A DNA stretch of 64,000 bases, from NCBI RefSeq assembly GCF_002954775.1, contig NZ_PJME01000018.1:1-64000 (forward strand), written 5' to 3'. Below, in pieces: positions 52,008 through 60,007 of this stretch (its first letter is position 1; each line of letters begins with the position of its first letter). Made by a program: the position numbers and the translations under genes. The notes beneath the pieces are model-generated. The model had not been told where the DNA came from. It saw nothing but the letters and a program-made list of their open reading frames with translations, and did no database searches. This stretch comes from Streptomyces geranii. Lineage in GTDB: Bacteria > Actinomycetota > Actinomycetes > Streptomycetales > Streptomycetaceae.

Positions 52008-52840
52008 CCGTGCTCCTTGGCTTCCGTGCGGTCCTGGCGTTCTGTGGTGGAGAAGGTCGCCGTCACCGTGCCGAGGCCCGACATCTCCGCTCGTACGGTG
52101 CTGCCAGGCGGGGTGGGGACGAGTGGGCCCAGGGCGCCCGAGAGGACGATCTGGCCGGCGCGCAGGGGGTCGCCGAACTCGCGTGCGGTCCGGGCCAGCC
52201 AGAGCAGTGCCGCCAGGGGGTCGCCCAGGCAGGCGGCGCCGGTGCCCTCGGAGGCGAGGACGCCGTCGGCGTACAACTTCATGGTCACGTCGCGGGGTTC
52301 GAACTCCTTCAGGTCGACCCGCTGGTCGCCGAGGACGAACAGGCCGCTGGAGGCGTTGTCGGCGATCGTGTCCGTGATCGCGATGTCCCAGTCGGCGACC
52401 CGGCTGTCCACGATCTCCAGTGCGGCGACGGCGTGTCCGACGGCCGCGCGGACCCGGTCGACGTCGAGGTCGTCGTCGTCCAGGTCGGCGGCGAGTACGA
52501 ACGCGATCTCGGCCTCGACCTTGGGCTGGAGCAGGCGTTCGCTGGGCACTCGCGGCAGCGCGGAGACGTCCATGTCGTCGAGCAGGACGCCGAAGTCGGG
52601 CCGGTCGACGCCCACTTGGCGTTGCACGGATTCGGAGGTGAGACCGATCTTCCGGCCTACGACCCTGCCTCCGGCGGCCAGGCGGGTGGCGATGACCTGT
52701 TGCTGGACGGCGTAGGCGAGGGCTATGTCTGTGCTGCCCAGGAGGTCCCGTACGGGGGCACAGGGTTTTCCGGCGTGGGCCGCGTCGGTCAGTCGCGCGG
52801 CTGCCTCGGCGACGGGCGTCGGTTTCCCGGTGTCTGTCAT
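52004..52840 (-). CDS. 2-hydroxypenta-2,4-dienoate hydratase (HsaE/MhpD type)
   Basis: This 278-residue enzyme of the fumarylacetoacetase-like/hydratase family adds water to 2-hydroxy-dienoates from meta-cleavage. Motifs are GRKIGLTS, EAEIAFVLA (metal Glu residues) and ALEIVDSRVADWD. The ATG at 52840 follows GAGG at six bases. It is the first gene of the hydratase-dehydrogenase-aldolase operon, whose promoter region is shared with the divergent KstD-like gene. Confidence 0.92.
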   Translation of the reverse strand: MTDTGKPTPVAEAAARLTDAAHAGKPCAPVRDLLGSTDIALAYAVQQQVIATRLAAGGRVVGRKIGLTSESVQRQVGVDRPDFGVLLDDMDVSALPRVPSERLLQPKVEAEIAFVLAADLDDDDLDVDRVRAAVGHAVAALEIVDSRVADWDIAITDTIADNASSGLFVLGDQRVDLKEFEPRDVTMKLYADGVLASEGTGAACLGDPLAALLWLARTAREFGDPLRAGQIVLSGALGPLVPTPPGSTVRAEMSGLGTVTATFSTTERQDRTEAKEHG

Positions 52841-52892
52841 TCGCATCCTCAACTCGTGCACGGCGCTCCGCTGTTGGGGCGGTTCTTCGGGT

Positions 52893-52949
52893 GCGGGTTC
52901 GGTGGGGCTTGTCGCGCAGTTCCTCGCGCCCCTGAAAGCGCGCCCCCTG
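52893..52949. repeat. Dispersed Streptomyces intergenic repeat, short form (copy A6)
   Basis: GGTGGGGCTTGTCGCGCAGT, then TCCTCGCGCCCCTGAAAGCG with a short right arm. It lies in the divergent promoter region between the hydratase and KstD-like genes. Confidence 0.65.
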
Positions 52950-53007
52950 TTCGTCCGGACCGTTCGTGCACCCAGCCTGAGCGGGGTCGGTGTACGGCAG
53001 GCTCGTG

Positions 53008-53026
53008 TGTTCCGCTCAGCGGGACT
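53008..53026. promoter_or_regulatory. IclR-type palindrome, site 2 (hydratase/KstD divergent promoter)
   Basis: TGTTCCG-CTCAG-CGGGACT matches site 1 at 14 of 19 positions, including TCAG-CGGGAC. It lies 105 bases ahead of the KstD-like ATG and 168 ahead of the hydratase start. Confidence 0.6.
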
Positions 53027-53130
53027 GGGGTGCTGGTCCGGGGGTCTCGGTGAGCGAGATGGCCGAACTGTGGGGGCGGGGCGGCTCGTTACCGTCGGCG
53101 GCTAGCTGCTGAACGGCTGGAGGAGGGTCC

Positions 53131-54732
53131 ATGGTGAGCATCAACGAAGATGTCTACGACGTGGTGGTCGTAGGGTCCGGCGGAGGGCTGGTCGGGGCGT
53201 ATGCGGCGGCCTCGCGTGGGCTGCGGACGCTTGTCGTCGAGAAGACCGACCGGGTGGGCGGGACCACCGCCTACTCCGGGGCCGGGCTCTGGTTTCCGGG
53301 GTCCGCGCCGATCGAGCGGGCCGGTGTCGAGAACGACGTCGAGAAGTCGCGGACGTATCTGCGCAGTGTGGTCGACGACAGTTCCCGGGAGCGGCTCCAG
53401 GACGCCTATCTGCGGGCCGGCGTACAGGTGATCGACGAGTTGGAGCGCAACCCGCGGTTCGGGTCCTTCGTGTACGGGCCCGTGCCGGAGTACTACGCGG
53501 CGGCCCCCGGCGCCTCCCCCGCGGGGCACACCATCTTCCCGGCGGAGGTGCCCGCCGCCGAACTCGGCGAGCACGCCCAACTGGTGCGCGAGCCGCTCCC
53601 GATGGAACGGTGGGGCCGTGACCAGGGTCCGGTGCTCAACGGTGGGCGTGCGCTGATCGGCCGGACGCTGGCGGCGTTCCTGGAGACCGGCCACGGCACG
53701 ATCCGGCTGAACACCGCGCTGGAGAGTCTCGTCGTCGAGGACGGCAGGGTCGTCGGAATCGATGCCGTGAGTGAGGGTGAGCGGGTCCGGATCCGGGCCA
53801 CGCGAGGGGTGATCCTCGCCGCCGGCGGGTTCGAACGCGATCCCGACCTGCGCGCGAAACACCAGCCGCCCCTCACCGGCGAGTGGTCCAACGGCGCCCC
53901 GCAGAACACCGGCGACGCCCTGCTCGCGGGGATGGCGGTCGGTGCCGCCACCGAACTGCTCGACCAGGCCTGGTGCATACCGGGGCTGGTGTGGCCGGAC
54001 GGACTTCCGCTCTTCCACACCGGTACCCGGGGCGGTATCTGGGTCAACGCCGCCGGTGAGCGCTTCATGAACGAGAACCTTCCCTACGACCAGGCGGGGC
54101 GCGAGATCCTCCGGCTGCACAGGACCACGGGTGTCTCGCACATCCCCGCCCACTGGGTGTTCGACCAGCGGCAGCTGGACCGGGACGGCTTCGGTGGGCC
54201 TGCCGACCAGCCCGTGAGCCCCGAGTGGTTCGAGTCCGGCTCGCTCAGGAAGGCCGACACCCTTGAGGAGTTGGCCGAGCTGATCGACGTACCGGTCGAG
54301 TCGCTGCGGAAGACCATCGAGGAGTTCAACACCTACGCGCCCACCGGGGTCGACGAGCGGTTCCATCGCGGTGAGACGCCCTGGGACCAGATCGCCAACT
54401 ACGTGCTGGGCTTCCCCGCCCATCCCGAGCTGAGCTTCCCGGCGCCGCCCACGACCGAGTGGCCGAACGCGCTGCTGCCGCCGCTCGACACCCCGCCGTA
54501 CTACGTCGCGACCATTCTTCCGGCCGACATCGGCACCAAGGGCGGGCTCAAGACCGACGAGCACGCGCGCGTGCTGCGGCCCGACGGGAGCGTGATCGAC
54601 GGGCTGTACGCGAGCGGGAACACCATGGCCGCGATGTCCGGGCGGGTGTACCCGGGTGCGGGGACACCGATCGGTTCCAGTGTCGCCTTCTCCTATCTGG
54701 CGGTGCAGGACATCGTCGGCGCGAAGGACTGA
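53131..54732 (+). CDS. 3-ketosteroid delta1-dehydrogenase-like flavoprotein (KstD-like)
   Basis: This 533-residue FAD enzyme begins with VVVVGSGGGLVGAYAA and has the family segment GGTTAYSGAGLWFP. Tyr121/Tyr122 in PEYYAAAPG fall where Tyr119 of Rhodococcus KSTD1 lies, and Tyr507-Gly511 (VYPGAG) match the Tyr487/Gly491 pair that polarises the 3-keto group. PADIGTKGGL is also conserved. It would introduce a double bond next to a ring ketone. Delta1 versus delta4 specificity is not resolved, and a Tyr318 counterpart is not clear. GGAGGAGGG precedes the ATG. Confidence 0.85.
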   Translation: MVSINEDVYDVVVVGSGGGLVGAYAAASRGLRTLVVEKTDRVGGTTAYSGAGLWFPGSAPIERAGVENDVEKSRTYLRSVVDDSSRERLQDAYLRAGVQVIDELERNPRFGSFVYGPVPEYYAAAPGASPAGHTIFPAEVPAAELGEHAQLVREPLPMERWGRDQGPVLNGGRALIGRTLAAFLETGHGTIRLNTALESLVVEDGRVVGIDAVSEGERVRIRATRGVILAAGGFERDPDLRAKHQPPLTGEWSNGAPQNTGDALLAGMAVGAATELLDQAWCIPGLVWPDGLPLFHTGTRGGIWVNAAGERFMNENLPYDQAGREILRLHRTTGVSHIPAHWVFDQRQLDRDGFGGPADQPVSPEWFESGSLRKADTLEELAELIDVPVESLRKTIEEFNTYAPTGVDERFHRGETPWDQIANYVLGFPAHPELSFPAPPTTEWPNALLPPLDTPPYYVATILPADIGTKGGLKTDEHARVLRPDGSVIDGLYASGNTMAAMSGRVYPGAGTPIGSSVAFSYLAVQDIVGAKD

Positions 54733-54758
54733 CCGGTCGGGCTTCATATCTCATGGCT

Positions 54759-54790
54759 GTGCCCGGGACACCCTTTCGTGTCCCGGGCAC
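54759..54790. terminator. Perfect 13-bp hairpin between convergent genes
   Basis: GTGCCCGGGACAC and GTGTCCCGGGCAC pair around CCTTTC. It ends the KstD-like transcript and that of the convergent HsaD-TetR operon. Confidence 0.85.
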
Positions 54791-54798
54791 CAGCTCGT

Positions 54799-55425
54799 TC
54801 AGGGGGCGGCGATCAGTCGCGCGGCCAGGTGCAGGTCCGCCGCCGCCTGTTCGGTGGTGATCTCCTCGGTCAGCAGCGCCACGAACAGGCCCCACCAGCT
54901 GTAGACGAGCAGTCGTACCCTGCTGCGGGCGGTCTCCGGGTCCGTACGGCGGCCCAGCAGGTGCAGGAGCCGGCGGCCCAGGGCGCGCTCGACGATGTCG
55001 AAGCGGCTCGGGACCGCGTTCGCGTACTCCGTGAAGGAGGAGAGGGCCACCGCCGACGCCAGCAGCGGGCTGGCCAGGAGCTTTCCGCTCAGCGCGATGA
55101 GTGTCTCGGCCACTTCCGTCGCCGGGTCGTCCCCGGCTCCGGGAGAGCGGGCGGTGGTGTCACGGCCGCCCAGGAACTGCTCGATGTGCCACTCCAGGAC
55201 GGACAGGAACAGGTAGGGCTTGGACGGGAAGTAGCGGTACAGCGTGGCGATGGCGACGCCGGCCTCCTTGGCCACGTCGTGCATCTGCACCCTGGCCAGG
55301 CCCTCGCGCGCGCCCAGGTCGGAGGCGGCGCGCAGGATGCGGACCTGGCGGGCGGCCTGGCGGCTCGACATCGGGGCGGCGGGTTGCCGTACCGCTGCGG
55401 GTCTCGCCACGTCGTCGCCCCCCAT
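54799..55425 (-). CDS. TetR-family transcriptional regulator (KstR-like)
   Basis: This 208-residue regulator has a TetR HTH (about residues 28-75: ILRAASDLGAREGLARVQMH, then ATLYRYFPSKPYLF) close in style to the KstR group, which controls cholesterol genes. It is co-transcribed with the HsaD-like hydrolase (27-base gap). An ATG at 55371 is a possible alternative start. It is the third regulator inside the island. Its operator is not identified here. Confidence 0.85.
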   Translation of the reverse strand: MGGDDVARPAAVRQPAAPMSSRQAARQVRILRAASDLGAREGLARVQMHDVAKEAGVAIATLYRYFPSKPYLFLSVLEWHIEQFLGGRDTTARSPGAGDDPATEVAETLIALSGKLLASPLLASAVALSSFTEYANAVPSRFDIVERALGRRLLHLLGRRTDPETARSRVRLLVYSWWGLFVALLTEEITTEQAAADLHLAARLIAAP

Positions 55426-55452
55426 GTGGTCGGGTTCCCCCGGCGGTGTCGC

Positions 55453-56325
55453 TCAGGAGGAGCCGTCCGGGCGGGTCAGGAAGGCCAGTACCGCGCTCTC
55501 CCAGGCCGCCTTCTGCTCGATCATCGCCCAGTGCCCGCAGTCAGGGAGAACATGCAGCTCGGCCTTGGGGATGGTGCGCATCGGCAGCAGCGCGTTGTCC
55601 AGCGGGGTGACCCGGTCGTCGCGGCCCCAGGTCAGCAGCGTGGGTGCGGTGACCTTGTGGAGGGCGGCCCAGATCGGCTGGTCGGAGTGGGCCTGGGCGG
55701 CGATCATCGCGGCCATGGCCTGGCGGCCGTAGATACGGCGGGAGGCCTCCAGGGTCGCCGGGTCGGTGGCGCTCGCCCAGCGTTCCTCGATCAGTTCGTC
55801 GGTGAGGAGCGCGGGGTCGTAGACCATCGAGCGCAGCCACTGGACGAGGTTCTCGCGGGTGGGGTTCTCGGTGAACTCGACGAGGAGGTTGAGGCCTTCG
55901 CTGGGCGCCGGGGAGAGGATGTTGCGGCCCACCCCGCCGATGGTGACGACCCGGCGGAACAGGTCCTTGTGGGCGACCGCGAGGCCGACGGCCACGAAGC
56001 CGCCCATGGAGTTCCCGACCACGTCGACCTGGCTGAGCCCGAGGCCTTCGAGGAAGCGCAGTACGGCCTTGGGGGCCGCCAGCATCGGGTTCTCGTCGGT
56101 CGGGTCGCTCACGCCGAAGCCGGGGAACTCCAGGGCGAGGGTGCGGAAGTGCTTCGCGAACACCGGCAGGTTGCCCCGGTAGTTGCGCCAGCCGGTCACC
56201 CCGGGCCCCGACCCGTGCAGCAGGAGCAGCGGCGGACCGTCGCCGGCCTCGTGGTAGCGCAACACGCCCTCGTCCGTGGGGAGTTCGCGCAGGGTGTCCT
56301 CGTACGTCAGGGAGGTGAGTGTCAT
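55453..56325 (-). CDS. Meta-cleavage product hydrolase (HsaD/BphD type)
   Basis: This 290-residue alpha/beta hydrolase has the oxyanion motif LLLLHGSGPGVTGW near residue 33, the nucleophile Ser106 in GNSMGG, the acid in TWGRDDRVTP and His in DCGHWAMIEQ. SGPGVTGWRN and the 100-residue lid are typical of C-C bond hydrolases acting on ring-opened catechols and on the steroid 4,9-DSHA. It is divergent from the extradiol dioxygenase, its natural partner. The product feeds the hydratase-aldolase operon. Confidence 0.9.
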   Translation of the reverse strand: MTLTSLTYEDTLRELPTDEGVLRYHEAGDGPPLLLLHGSGPGVTGWRNYRGNLPVFAKHFRTLALEFPGFGVSDPTDENPMLAAPKAVLRFLEGLGLSQVDVVGNSMGGFVAVGLAVAHKDLFRRVVTIGGVGRNILSPAPSEGLNLLVEFTENPTRENLVQWLRSMVYDPALLTDELIEERWASATDPATLEASRRIYGRQAMAAMIAAQAHSDQPIWAALHKVTAPTLLTWGRDDRVTPLDNALLPMRTIPKAELHVLPDCGHWAMIEQKAAWESAVLAFLTRPDGSS

Positions 56326-56365
56326 GGCAGCACGGTGGCACCGGGGCGGTGGCGCCCGCCGGTGG

Positions 56366-56384
56366 GCTCCCGATCAGTGGGACG
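56366..56384. promoter_or_regulatory. IclR-type palindrome, site 3 (HsaD/HsaC divergent promoter)
   Basis: GCTCCCG-ATCAG-TGGGACG has the same layout as sites 1 and 2 (TCAG followed by YGGGAC). It lies 41 bases from the hydrolase start and 100 bases from the dioxygenase start. Confidence 0.55.
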
Positions 56385-56484
56385 GTCCCGGCGGGGTGCG
56401 GCGCGGGCTGTCTAGCGTCGGGAGGGTAGCCGTACCGGGGGCTCTCGGGCCACCCGGACCTGATCAATGCGAGGGGAGGACCTG

Positions 56485-57363
56485 ATGGGTGTTCGCTCAC
56501 TCGGGTACCTGCGTCTGGAGTCCAACGACATCGACAAGTGGAAGGCCTTCGGGGGCGACTTCCTCGGTCTGATGCCCGTCGAGGGCGCTGATCCCGAGTC
56601 GCTCACCTTCCGGATGGACGACCATCCGGCCCGCATCGTGGTCTCTCCGGGGGCGCAGCCCGGGATGACGGCGCTGGGCTTCGAGGTGCTCGACGAGCGG
56701 GAGTGGGCGGCCCTGGTCGCCGATGTCGAGAAGGCCGGGATCAAGGTGACGGCCGGTACGGAGGCGGAGGCCGCGGCGCGCAAGGTCACCGGCTTCGCCA
56801 AGTTCAACGACCCGGGCGGCAACCCGGTGGAGTTGTACTACGGCACGACCCTCGACCATGTGCCGGTGCAGACGCCGCTGGTGTCGAAGTTCGTCACCGG
56901 TGACATGGGCTTCGGGCACGCCATCATCTCGGCCGAGGACGCCCGGACGACGTTCGAGTTCTATGTCAACGTCCTGGGCTTCATCGAGCGCAACACGATG
57001 CGCTCACCGGGCGGCACGACCTGGTTCATGGGCTGCAACCCGCGCCACCACACGCTCGGTGTGACGCCGATGCCCGGTCCCGGGCGGCTGCTGCACTTCA
57101 TGGTCGAGGGCGCGACGCTGGACGACGTGGGGCGCGCGCTGGACCGGGCAGGCAAGTACGAGGTCCCGATGATGCACACGCTGGGCAAGCACACCAACGA
57201 CCACATGGTGTCGTTCTACGTCTGGTCGCCGGAGAACTACGCGGTCGAGTTCGGCTGGAACGGGCTGCAGGTGCCCGAGCCGGTGCCCGTCTACGAGATC
57301 ACCGACGGCGCCTTCTGGGGCCACCACTTCACTCCGCCGCCGATGCCGCCGAACGCCGGCTGA
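56485..57363 (+). CDS. Type I extradiol dioxygenase (HsaC/BphC type)
   Basis: This 292-residue two-domain vicinal-oxygen-chelate enzyme has predicted Fe(II) ligands His145 (GFGHAI), His204 (LLHFMVE) and Glu255 (YAVEFGW). Further active-site residues His189, His236 and Tyr245 lie in RHHTLG and HTNDHMVSFY. The length and full motif set match HsaC and 2,3-dihydroxybiphenyl dioxygenase. It cleaves the catecholic ring of an aromatised intermediate next to one hydroxyl. GAGGGGAGG precedes the ATG. Confidence 0.93.
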   Translation: MGVRSLGYLRLESNDIDKWKAFGGDFLGLMPVEGADPESLTFRMDDHPARIVVSPGAQPGMTALGFEVLDEREWAALVADVEKAGIKVTAGTEAEAAARKVTGFAKFNDPGGNPVELYYGTTLDHVPVQTPLVSKFVTGDMGFGHAIISAEDARTTFEFYVNVLGFIERNTMRSPGGTTWFMGCNPRHHTLGVTPMPGPGRLLHFMVEGATLDDVGRALDRAGKYEVPMMHTLGKHTNDHMVSFYVWSPENYAVEFGWNGLQVPEPVPVYEITDGAFWGHHFTPPPMPPNAG

Positions 57364-57376
57364 GCGCGAGAAGCCC

Positions 57377-57420
57377 TGAGCCCCACGCCCCCTGGAGACC
57401 GGTCCGGGGCGTGGGGCTCA
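57377..57420. terminator. Perfect 15-bp hairpin after the dioxygenase gene
   Basis: TGAGCCCCACGCCCC and GGGGCGTGGGGCTCA pair without mismatch around a 14-base loop, between the dioxygenase and the convergent ferredoxin gene. Confidence 0.85.
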
Positions 57421-57450
57421 GTCATGTCACCTGGTGTCATGTCACCTGGT
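57421..57450. repeat. Exact 15-bp tandem duplication
   Basis: GTCATGTCACCTGGT is present twice head to tail without a mismatch, directly after the terminator hairpin. It is probably a recent slippage event in non-coding DNA. Confidence 0.8.
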
Positions 57451-57465
57451 CAGGTCACCGCCGTC

Positions 57466-57654
57466 TCACTCGACGGTGATCGCCCGTTCCGGGCAGGCCC
57501 GTTCGCCGTCGTGGGCCGCCGCCGCGAGGCCCTCCGGCACCTCTCCGTCGAAGGGCAGCGCGTAGCCGTCGTCGTCGAGGCGGAAGACCTCGGGTGCCGC
57601 CGCCGCGCACCGGGCGTGGCCGGAGCACGACGACCTGTCGATGGTGATCTTCAC
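57466..57654 (-). CDS. [3Fe-4S]-type ferredoxin 2
   Basis: This 62-residue ferredoxin has cysteines Cys10, Cys16 and Cys54 (CSGHARC and CPE), like ferredoxin 1. No P450 or Rieske oxygenase gene is adjacent, so its partner is either the P450 at 32-33 kb or one beyond the window. It is the last gene of a leftward operon starting with the amidohydrolase. Confidence 0.88.
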   Translation of the reverse strand: MKITIDRSSCSGHARCAAAAPEVFRLDDDGYALPFDGEVPEGLAAAAHDGERACPERAITVE

Positions 57655-57669
57655 TGAACTGCTCCGTTC

Positions 57670-58482
57670 TTACGGCTTGTTGGTCGACCCCGCGTCCACG
57701 GTGAACTGCAGGCCGGTGACGTACCTCGCCTCGTCCGACGCGAGGAACAGCACCGCGTTGGAGACGTCCCGCGGTTCGACGTACGGGGCATGGGTGTTCA
57801 TCGCGGCGAGGGCGAACATCGGTTCCCGCTCGGCGAGTTCCTCGATCGGTACGCCGACCGTGATGCCGGTGTCGCTGACGCCGGTCGGGTGGACGGTGTT
57901 CACCCGGATGCGGTGGGTGCCGAGTTCGTTGGAGAGGGCCTTCATCAGGCCGACCACTCCGTGTTTCGCGGCCACGTAATGGGCGTACGGCACATGGCCG
58001 CGGATTCCGGCGGCCGAGCTGGTCATGATGATCGACCCGCCCGCTCCCGCCTCGATCATCCTCGGGAGCGCCGCCCGTGCGGTGTTCCAGGCGCCCTTGA
58101 GGCAGACGTCGACGACGACGTCCCAGGCCTCGTCGGTCAGCTGCCAGGCCGAACCGGAGCTCATGACGCCCGCGTTGGCGACGACGATGTCGAGCCGCCC
58201 GAACTCCTCGTAGGTCGCGTCGACGGAGGCCCGCATCTCGGCGATCGAGCGGACGTCGGCCTGTACGGCGACGCAACGGCGGCCGGTCGCGCGCACCAAC
58301 TCGGCGGTCTCCTCCAGCTGTTCCTTCGCCGCGAGGGAGTAGGGCAGCGCGTCGCTGATGTCCCGGCAGACATCGGTGACGACGATGTCCGCGCCCTCCT
58401 CCGCCAGCCGCACGGCGTGGGAGCGGCCCTGGCCGCGCGCCCCTCCGGTGATGAGTGCGACCTTGTTCTCGACTCGCCCCAT
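57670..58482 (-). CDS. Mycofactocin-coupled SDR dehydrogenase 1
   Basis: This 270-residue SDR has ALITGGARGQGRSHAVRLAEEGAD at the start (shown in two motifs, TGGARGQGR and HAVRLAEEG), the family insert near residue 40 with CRDISDALPYSLA, and catalytic YVAAKHG. It ends with DASVxxL-type RYVTGLQFTVDAG. The GQGRSHA start and the insert are marks of the SDR class that uses mycofactocin to reoxidise a tightly held NAD. It likely oxidises a hydroxy or alcohol intermediate. The biosynthetic mft genes are not in the window. Confidence 0.88.
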   Translation of the reverse strand: MGRVENKVALITGGARGQGRSHAVRLAEEGADIVVTDVCRDISDALPYSLAAKEQLEETAELVRATGRRCVAVQADVRSIAEMRASVDATYEEFGRLDIVVANAGVMSSGSAWQLTDEAWDVVVDVCLKGAWNTARAALPRMIEAGAGGSIIMTSSAAGIRGHVPYAHYVAAKHGVVGLMKALSNELGTHRIRVNTVHPTGVSDTGITVGVPIEELAEREPMFALAAMNTHAPYVEPRDVSNAVLFLASDEARYVTGLQFTVDAGSTNKP

Positions 58483-58489
58483 GGCAGCC

Positions 58490-58732
58490 TCAGTTCCTCG
58501 AATGGTCGGTCGGGTCGGACGGGTTCAGCAGGTCGTCGGCTGCTTCGCGCAGCGCCCGCAACCGGCGTTCCAGGAGGTCGCGTTCGGCTTCGGCCCGGTC
58601 GTCGGTGCCGAGTTCGGCGAGGCGTACGTCCGTGTCCGCGATCTCCGCCACGAGCCGGCCGTGGGCCTCCTCACGGGTGAGCAGGTCCAGGTCGGTCCAG
58701 TCGGAGCGCTCGGACTCCGGGAGCCTGCTCAT
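58490..58732 (-). CDS. Small helical hypothetical protein
   Basis: This 80-residue charged protein, starting MSRLPESERSDW, is rich in Glu, Asp, Arg, Leu and Ala (EEAHGRLVAEIADTDVRLAE, then AEAERDLLERRLRALREAAD), suggesting a two-helix coiled coil. Its ATG overlaps the stop of the amidohydrolase gene (ATGA) and the SDR gene follows after 7 bases. It has no cysteine or membrane segment. I do not recognise its family; it may be a small partner subunit of the amidohydrolase. Confidence 0.65.
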   Translation of the reverse strand: MSRLPESERSDWTDLDLLTREEAHGRLVAEIADTDVRLAELGTDDRAEAERDLLERRLRALREAADDLLNPSDPTDHSRN

Positions 58733-59874
58733 GCGGGGAGGTTGTAGAGGCGGCGGGTGTTCAGCTCGACGATCTTGTGGACCTCGTCGTCGGGTACGTC
58801 GGCGAGCACCTCGGCGGCGTAGGCACGGCTCTTGGGCCAGTAGGAGTCGGAGTGCGGGTAGTCGCACTCCCAGGTGATGCGGTCGATGCCGACGTGGTGG
58901 CGGACCTCGACGCCGAAGCGGTCGTCGATGAAACAGCCGTGGAAGTGCTTGTTGAACAGCTCGGAGGGCCGCACGCTCTGGTTGACGTTCTGGTAGAAGC
59001 GGTGCCGCTCCCAGGTGCCGTCGGCGCGCTCCAGCAGATACGGGATCCAGCCGATGCCGCCCTCGGACAGGCCGATCTTCAGCTTGGGGTGCTTGTGCAG
59101 CACCGGGGAGAAGAGCAGGTCGGCGGTGGCGAACATGGCGTTGCAGCCGAACAGGGTGATGGTCACCGCGAAGGGGGCCTCCTCGGCGGTCTTCGGCGGC
59201 TTGCCCGAGGTGCCGAAGTGCAGGCACAGGGGCATGTCGGTCTCCTCGGCCGCGGAGAACATCGGGTCCCAGTAGTCGGTGTGGAAGGAGGGCAGGCCGC
59301 GCGGGGCGGGGTTCTCCGGGAAGGAGATCGCCTTGGCGCCCTTGGCGGCGGTGCGGTGGATCTCCGCGACGCAGAGATCGACGTCCCACATCGGCATGAT
59401 GACCAGCGGGATGAGCCGGCCGGGCGCGGTCGCGCACCACTCGTCGAGGACGAAGTCGTTCCACGCCTGCACGCACAGCAGGGCGAGTTCACGGTCCTTG
59501 CCGTCCAGGAAGACATGGCCGGAGAAGCCCGGGAAGGACGGGAAGCAGAGGGCGCCCCAGACGCCGTCCAGGTCCATGTCGCGGATACGGGCCTTCGGGT
59601 CGTAGCAGCCCGGGATCATCTCGTCGTAGCGCGTCGGTTCGAGGCCGAACTCCTCGGGGCTCTTGCCCGCGACCGCGTTGAGGCCGATGTAGGGGTAGAT
59701 CCGGTCCTCGTAGACCCACACCTCGGCCGGTGACTGGCCCTCCCCGCGCGGCTGTTCGACGCTGCGCGGGCCCGCCTCGCGGTACCTGGCGGGCAGGCGG
59801 TCGGTCCACAGTCGTGGGGGCTCGATCAGGTGGTCGTCGGTCGACAGCAACTTCATCCATGGCTGCAGCGGCAT
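58729..59874 (-). CDS. Amidohydrolase-2 family metal-dependent hydrolase/decarboxylase
   Basis: This 381-residue TIM-barrel protein has the first metal motif STDDHLIEPP near residue 12, a histidine in CLHFGTSGK, and the late Asp in ECDYPHSDSYWP. The family includes resorcylate-type decarboxylases and hydrolases and is common in actinobacterial steroid and aromatic clusters, where individual reactions are mostly unknown. It heads an operon with the small protein, a mycofactocin-coupled SDR and ferredoxin 2. Confidence 0.88.
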   Translation of the reverse strand: MPLQPWMKLLSTDDHLIEPPRLWTDRLPARYREAGPRSVEQPRGEGQSPAEVWVYEDRIYPYIGLNAVAGKSPEEFGLEPTRYDEMIPGCYDPKARIRDMDLDGVWGALCFPSFPGFSGHVFLDGKDRELALLCVQAWNDFVLDEWCATAPGRLIPLVIMPMWDVDLCVAEIHRTAAKGAKAISFPENPAPRGLPSFHTDYWDPMFSAAEETDMPLCLHFGTSGKPPKTAEEAPFAVTITLFGCNAMFATADLLFSPVLHKHPKLKIGLSEGGIGWIPYLLERADGTWERHRFYQNVNQSVRPSELFNKHFHGCFIDDRFGVEVRHHVGIDRITWECDYPHSDSYWPKSRAYAAEVLADVPDDEVHKIVELNTRRLYNLPA

Positions 59875-60007
59875 CCTTGCGCTCCCTCGGTCACGGAACT
59901 CTCTAACACTGGGGGGATTGCGTGCACTGTTCAGGTCTCACTGACCGGGATCTTCACCCCCAGGCCCACCATTCAGGCTACTCTTTTATTCGACGGAAGG
60001 AGACCCC

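Noticed and set aside
54720..54740. GACCGGTC after the KstD-like stop as a further TetR-type operator
   Set aside because: It lies between convergent genes, lacks the outer arms, and such GC-only palindromes are expected by chance here.
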